A stretch of DNA of 44,062 nucleotides from the NCBI RefSeq assembly GCF_026626745.1, contig NZ_JAPNJW010000003.1:1-44062 (forward strand), in the 5' to 3' direction. Shown here piece by piece: positions 41,867 to 44,062 of this stretch. The notes under the pieces were generated by a model. The model made no database searches. It saw only the letters and a list, made by a program, of their open reading frames with translations, and was not told the origin of the DNA. Source of the stretch: Nannocystis sp. RBIL2. GTDB taxonomy: Bacteria; Myxococcota_A; Polyangia; Nannocystales; Nannocystaceae. The translations under genes were made by a program, and so were the position numbers. Within the stretch, counting starts at the first letter, position 1. Every line of letters starts with the position of its first letter.

Positions 41867-42697
41867 ATGCAGGACGCGGACAGCACCCAGACAGACAGAT
41901 TCCGCGAGGCGGTGGGGGCGATCGACGGCGGGGATCTCGATCGGCTCGCGGCGCTGCTCGACGCCGATCCGGGGCTGGTCGCGGTGCGCTGTCGCGTGGG
42001 CGAATGCTACGAGACGGGGTATTTCGCGGGGGCGACGCTGCTGCACCACGTGGCGGGCAACCCCGATCGCGGGCCGCTGCCGGACAACATCGCCGCGTGT
42101 ACGTGGCTGCTGCTCGATCGCGGCAGCGCGGCGTGGGCGGCCCAGGCGACGCTCGAGCTGGTGCTGACCAGCCGGCGCGCGTCCGAGTCCGGCGCGGCGC
42201 CGGCGTTGATCGATCTGCTGCTCGCGGGCGGGGCCCGGCTCGACCTCGCCGATCCCGACCTGCTGTCGAAGCCGCTGCTGAACGTCGCGCCGGCGACCGC
42301 GGAAGAGCTGGTGGGCCGGGGCGCGCGGATCGATGTGCGGCATGCGGCGGCGCTCGGGCGCATCGATACGCTGACTCGGCTGCTCAGCCCGGAGATCGAC
42401 CGGGAGGTGCTGGCGGAGGCGCTGGCCTATGCGTGCATCCGCGAGCAATTCCTGGCGGCGGCGCTGCTGCTCGGCTGCGGGGCAGAAGGAGACCGACTGG
42501 TGCGCCCGGGCGGGCAGCCGCCGCGTACGCCGCTGCACGAGGCGGCCTGGCGCGGGCACGTGGGGGTGGTCGAACGTTTGCTGGCCCACGGGGCCGATCC
42601 GGAGGTGCGAGACGGGCGCTGGGGCGGGACGGCGGCCGACTGGGCGGAGCACGGCGGCCACCCGGAGCTGGCCCGTCGGCTGAGGCGGGCTTCGTGA
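41867..42697 (+). CDS. Ankyrin-repeat protein
   Basis: 276 aa, probably cytoplasmic. Repeats are degenerate at first (GDLDRLAALLDADPGLV; LIDLLLAGGARLDLADPDLL; LGRIDTLTRLLSPEID). The last two are clear (TPLHEAAWRGHVGVVERLLAHGADPEVRDGRWGGTAADWAEHGGHPELARRL). Such proteins bind other proteins; the partner is unknown. GGGAGGG lies ~8 bases before ATG 41867. The upstream in-frame extension to 41666 was rejected. Confidence 0.85.
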   Translation: MQDADSTQTDRFREAVGAIDGGDLDRLAALLDADPGLVAVRCRVGECYETGYFAGATLLHHVAGNPDRGPLPDNIAACTWLLLDRGSAAWAAQATLELVLTSRRASESGAAPALIDLLLAGGARLDLADPDLLSKPLLNVAPATAEELVGRGARIDVRHAAALGRIDTLTRLLSPEIDREVLAEALAYACIREQFLAAALLLGCGAEGDRLVRPGGQPPRTPLHEAAWRGHVGVVERLLAHGADPEVRDGRWGGTAADWAEHGGHPELARRLRRAS

Positions 42698-43065
42698 AGG
42701 CCGATCACCGAGCTGGTTTGCAGCGGCAGGTCGGAGCGCGGCTCGAAGAGCGGAGATGTAGAGAAGGACATGTTCTGTTGAACATGGTCGATTGAATATG
42801 TTTTTTGGAGCATGTCCTTGAGACCATGGGGTCGCGGCATGCAGCTGCGGTGGTGACGAGAGGGTGATGGGCCAGGGGACGCTCGCGGCGAGGGGCCGGC
42901 GGCGGGTCGCGTGGACGCGGGGTCTGCGGGAGGGCCCGGGTCGGAGCGGGATCGGTCGGCTCGGCCGCGTCGACGGCTCCTCCGGGAGTGTCCGAGGGCG
43001 GCGCGGGCCGATCGGGGGCGCATGCGCTCGCGCGCTCGCGTGGCGAGTGCTAACCTCGCATCCTC
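42698..43065. other. Intergenic region with palindrome cluster
   Basis: 368 bases. Cluster 15 occupies its first third. The rest is G/C-rich DNA with no gene I can support. Confidence 0.45.
42753..42830. repeat. 14-bp palindromic repeat cluster 15 (six units)
   Basis: Six cores at 42755, 42769, 42783, 42797, 42811 and 42825, exactly 14 apart, some 55 bases after the ankyrin gene stop. One of the two clearest copies of the family. Confidence 0.85.
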
Positions 43066-43395
43066 ATGGCTCGCGCCGTCAGTCTCCTGTTGCCCGTCCT
43101 GCTTCTCGGATGCGCCCAGTCGGGTGCCACGCAGGCGCCGCCGGTGTCGCTCGACGCGACGAGCGGGCCGGTGTCGCGGCCGAAGCCGGTCACTGCGCCG
43201 AGCGACCGCGACGGGGATCGTGTGCCGGATGCCGCCGACGCCTGTCCGGATCAGGCCGGCGGGCCGCGCGACGGCTGCCCGGTGGTCGACCGCGACGGGG
43301 ACGGGATCTCCGACCGCTTCGACAAGTGCCCCGACGTGCCCGAAGTCCGCGACGGCCGGGCCGACGGCGACGGCTGCCCGGCGCAGAGCCAGTGA
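43066..43395 (+). CDS. Small lipoprotein with thrombospondin type 3-like calcium repeats
   Basis: 109 aa. Signal peptide with LLLGC (Cys 16) and a Pro/Ser/Thr spacer (~17-45). Two DxDxDGxxD motifs follow (DRDGDRVPDAADACPD; DRDGDGISDRFDKCPDVPE), each ending in Cys, plus DGDGCPAQSQ at the C terminus. These are thrombospondin type 3 calcium-binding loops, which are also found before OmpA domains; no OmpA domain is present here. Probably an outer-membrane or periplasmic lipoprotein. Confidence 0.78.
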   Translation: MARAVSLLLPVLLLGCAQSGATQAPPVSLDATSGPVSRPKPVTAPSDRDGDRVPDAADACPDQAGGPRDGCPVVDRDGDGISDRFDKCPDVPEVRDGRADGDGCPAQSQ

Positions 43396-43450
43396 GTCGC
43401 GGCCGGTCGCGGCGAGCGGCGAGCGCGGGCGGGTTGCTCGGCAGGGTGTG

Positions 43451-43472
43451 TGGCTGTCTTGAAGGACAGGCC
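43451..43472. repeat. 14-bp palindrome pair, CAGG type
   Basis: Cores GCTG at 43453 and CAGG at 43467, 14 apart (CTGTC-TTGA-AGGACAG), downstream of the thrombospondin-repeat lipoprotein. Confidence 0.6.
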
Positions 43473-43610
43473 GTATTTGCGATCGCCCGCACCCGGCGGA
43501 GACCGACGCGCGCGAGGCCGCCGGCAGTGATTCAGAGCGAGTGACGAACCGCTGGCCCGAGGGCCAGCTCCGGCGCACAGCGCCCGGCGGCCGGCTCGCG
43601 CGCGACGAGG

Positions 43611-43877
43611 TCAGTCGGCGCGGTCGGAGTCGGCGGCCGCGCTGTCGCAGGAGGGGTTGTCGTCGACGTCCCACTCGCCGTCGTCGGCGCTCTGCTCGCA
43701 AGTCCGCGACCCGTCGCAGCCGCCGCCGCACGGGAAGCCGTCCGGCTCGTCATGCAGCTCGCCGGCTTCGAGCCAGCGACGGGTCGGGCCGTCATCCGAC
43801 GGGTGCTCGGCCAGACAACAACCACCCGCGAGCGCGGCGCTCGCCAGGATCCACGTCGACCATCCTTCGCGCTGCAT
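43611..43877 (-). CDS. Small acidic Cys-containing lipoprotein
   Basis: 88 aa. Signal peptide with LAGGC (Cys 20, followed by a second Cys). The mature part is acidic with a Cys-rich centre (CGGGCDGSRTCEQ) and ends in Asp/Ala repeats (DSAAADSDRAD). GGGAG lies 8 bases before ATG. It is short, so the call rests on the signal peptide, lipobox and ribosome site. The function is unknown. Confidence 0.6.
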   Translation of the reverse strand: MQREGWSTWILASAALAGGCCLAEHPSDDGPTRRWLEAGELHDEPDGFPCGGGCDGSRTCEQSADDGEWDVDDNPSCDSAAADSDRAD

Positions 43878-44008
43878 TCACACGTCTCCCTACGTCCTCC
43901 CAGGATGCAGGGCCCGTCGAGCTCCACCAGTCAAGTCGGTATCAATTCACCCCGCGAGCGCGGTGGTCGCGGCGCCGGCTCGCGGCGCCGGTGGCGGCCC
44001 GATGGTGC

Positions 44009-44034
44009 GTGATGTCCTGAGCGACATGTCCGAA
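44009..44034. repeat. 14-bp palindrome pair near window end
   Basis: Cores GATG at 44011 and CATG at 44025, 14 apart (ATGTCC-TGAG-CGACAT). It may continue beyond the window. Confidence 0.55.
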
Positions 44035-44062
44035 GGGTCGGGCGGCGGACCGCGGGACTCTC

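Noticed and set aside
16834..44034. 14-bp palindromes as ordinary Rho-independent terminators
   Set aside because: Most hairpins have no T-run after the stem, stems are only about 7 bp, and some copies lie between divergent starts or inside a gene. A termination role at some sites remains possible.

Overview
The window is very GC-rich DNA with G or C at most third codon positions. It carries a high density of lipoprotein genes whose Thr/Gly/Ser-rich linkers follow the lipobox. Several have Cys-rich, FG-GAP or beta-helix domains, and ECF sigma factors occur fused or coupled to a membrane/TPR-like protein. This style fits a myxobacterium of the Nannocystis/Plesiocystis group (Myxococcota). That placement is inferred from gene style only; there is no rRNA or marker gene in the window.

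Layout. 1-3.0 kb (minus): a catalase-like/LodA-like fusion oxidase, coupled by ATGA overlap to the start of a LodB-like flavoprotein. 3.4-8.7 kb: AlkC-type DNA glycosylase, a lipoprotein with an HExxH motif, an AraC regulator and two overlapping zinc-ribbon membrane proteins. 8.7-19.4 kb: mostly surface lipoproteins (FG-GAP, metallophosphoesterase, Cys-rich, a duplicated-domain protein) plus an azoreductase. 18.4-29.7 kb (minus): two paralogous modules in the same order, beta-barrel-like protein, ECF sigma factor, membrane/TPR-like partner, Cys-rich lipoprotein. In one module sigma and partner are a single ORF; in the other they are two genes overlapping by GTGA. A third barrel-like gene, an esterase-like lipoprotein and a YdeI-family gene lie between the modules. 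30-44 kb: VOC proteins, SelO, an ATP-grasp gene divergent from an Rnl2-type RNA ligase, a protein with major-vault-protein-like architecture, a beta-helix lipoprotein, an ankyrin protein and small lipoproteins. Two gene remnants (WD40 and multihaem cytochrome c) lie against repeat clusters.

The most striking unexplained structure is a dispersed palindromic repeat with an exact 14-bp period, consensus CATGTCCNNNNGGA. It occurs at about 20 places from 16.8 kb to the right end, and I saw none in the first 16.8 kb. Neighbouring units pair as hairpins with 4-nt loops. A second version changes CATG to CCTG/CAGG on both arms, so pairing is kept. Clusters sit mainly just after stop codons and between convergent genes, and one set of three units lies in frame inside a gene. 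A roughly 1-kb gene-free stretch at 39.8-40.8 kb holds a possible branched structured element and a long hairpin.
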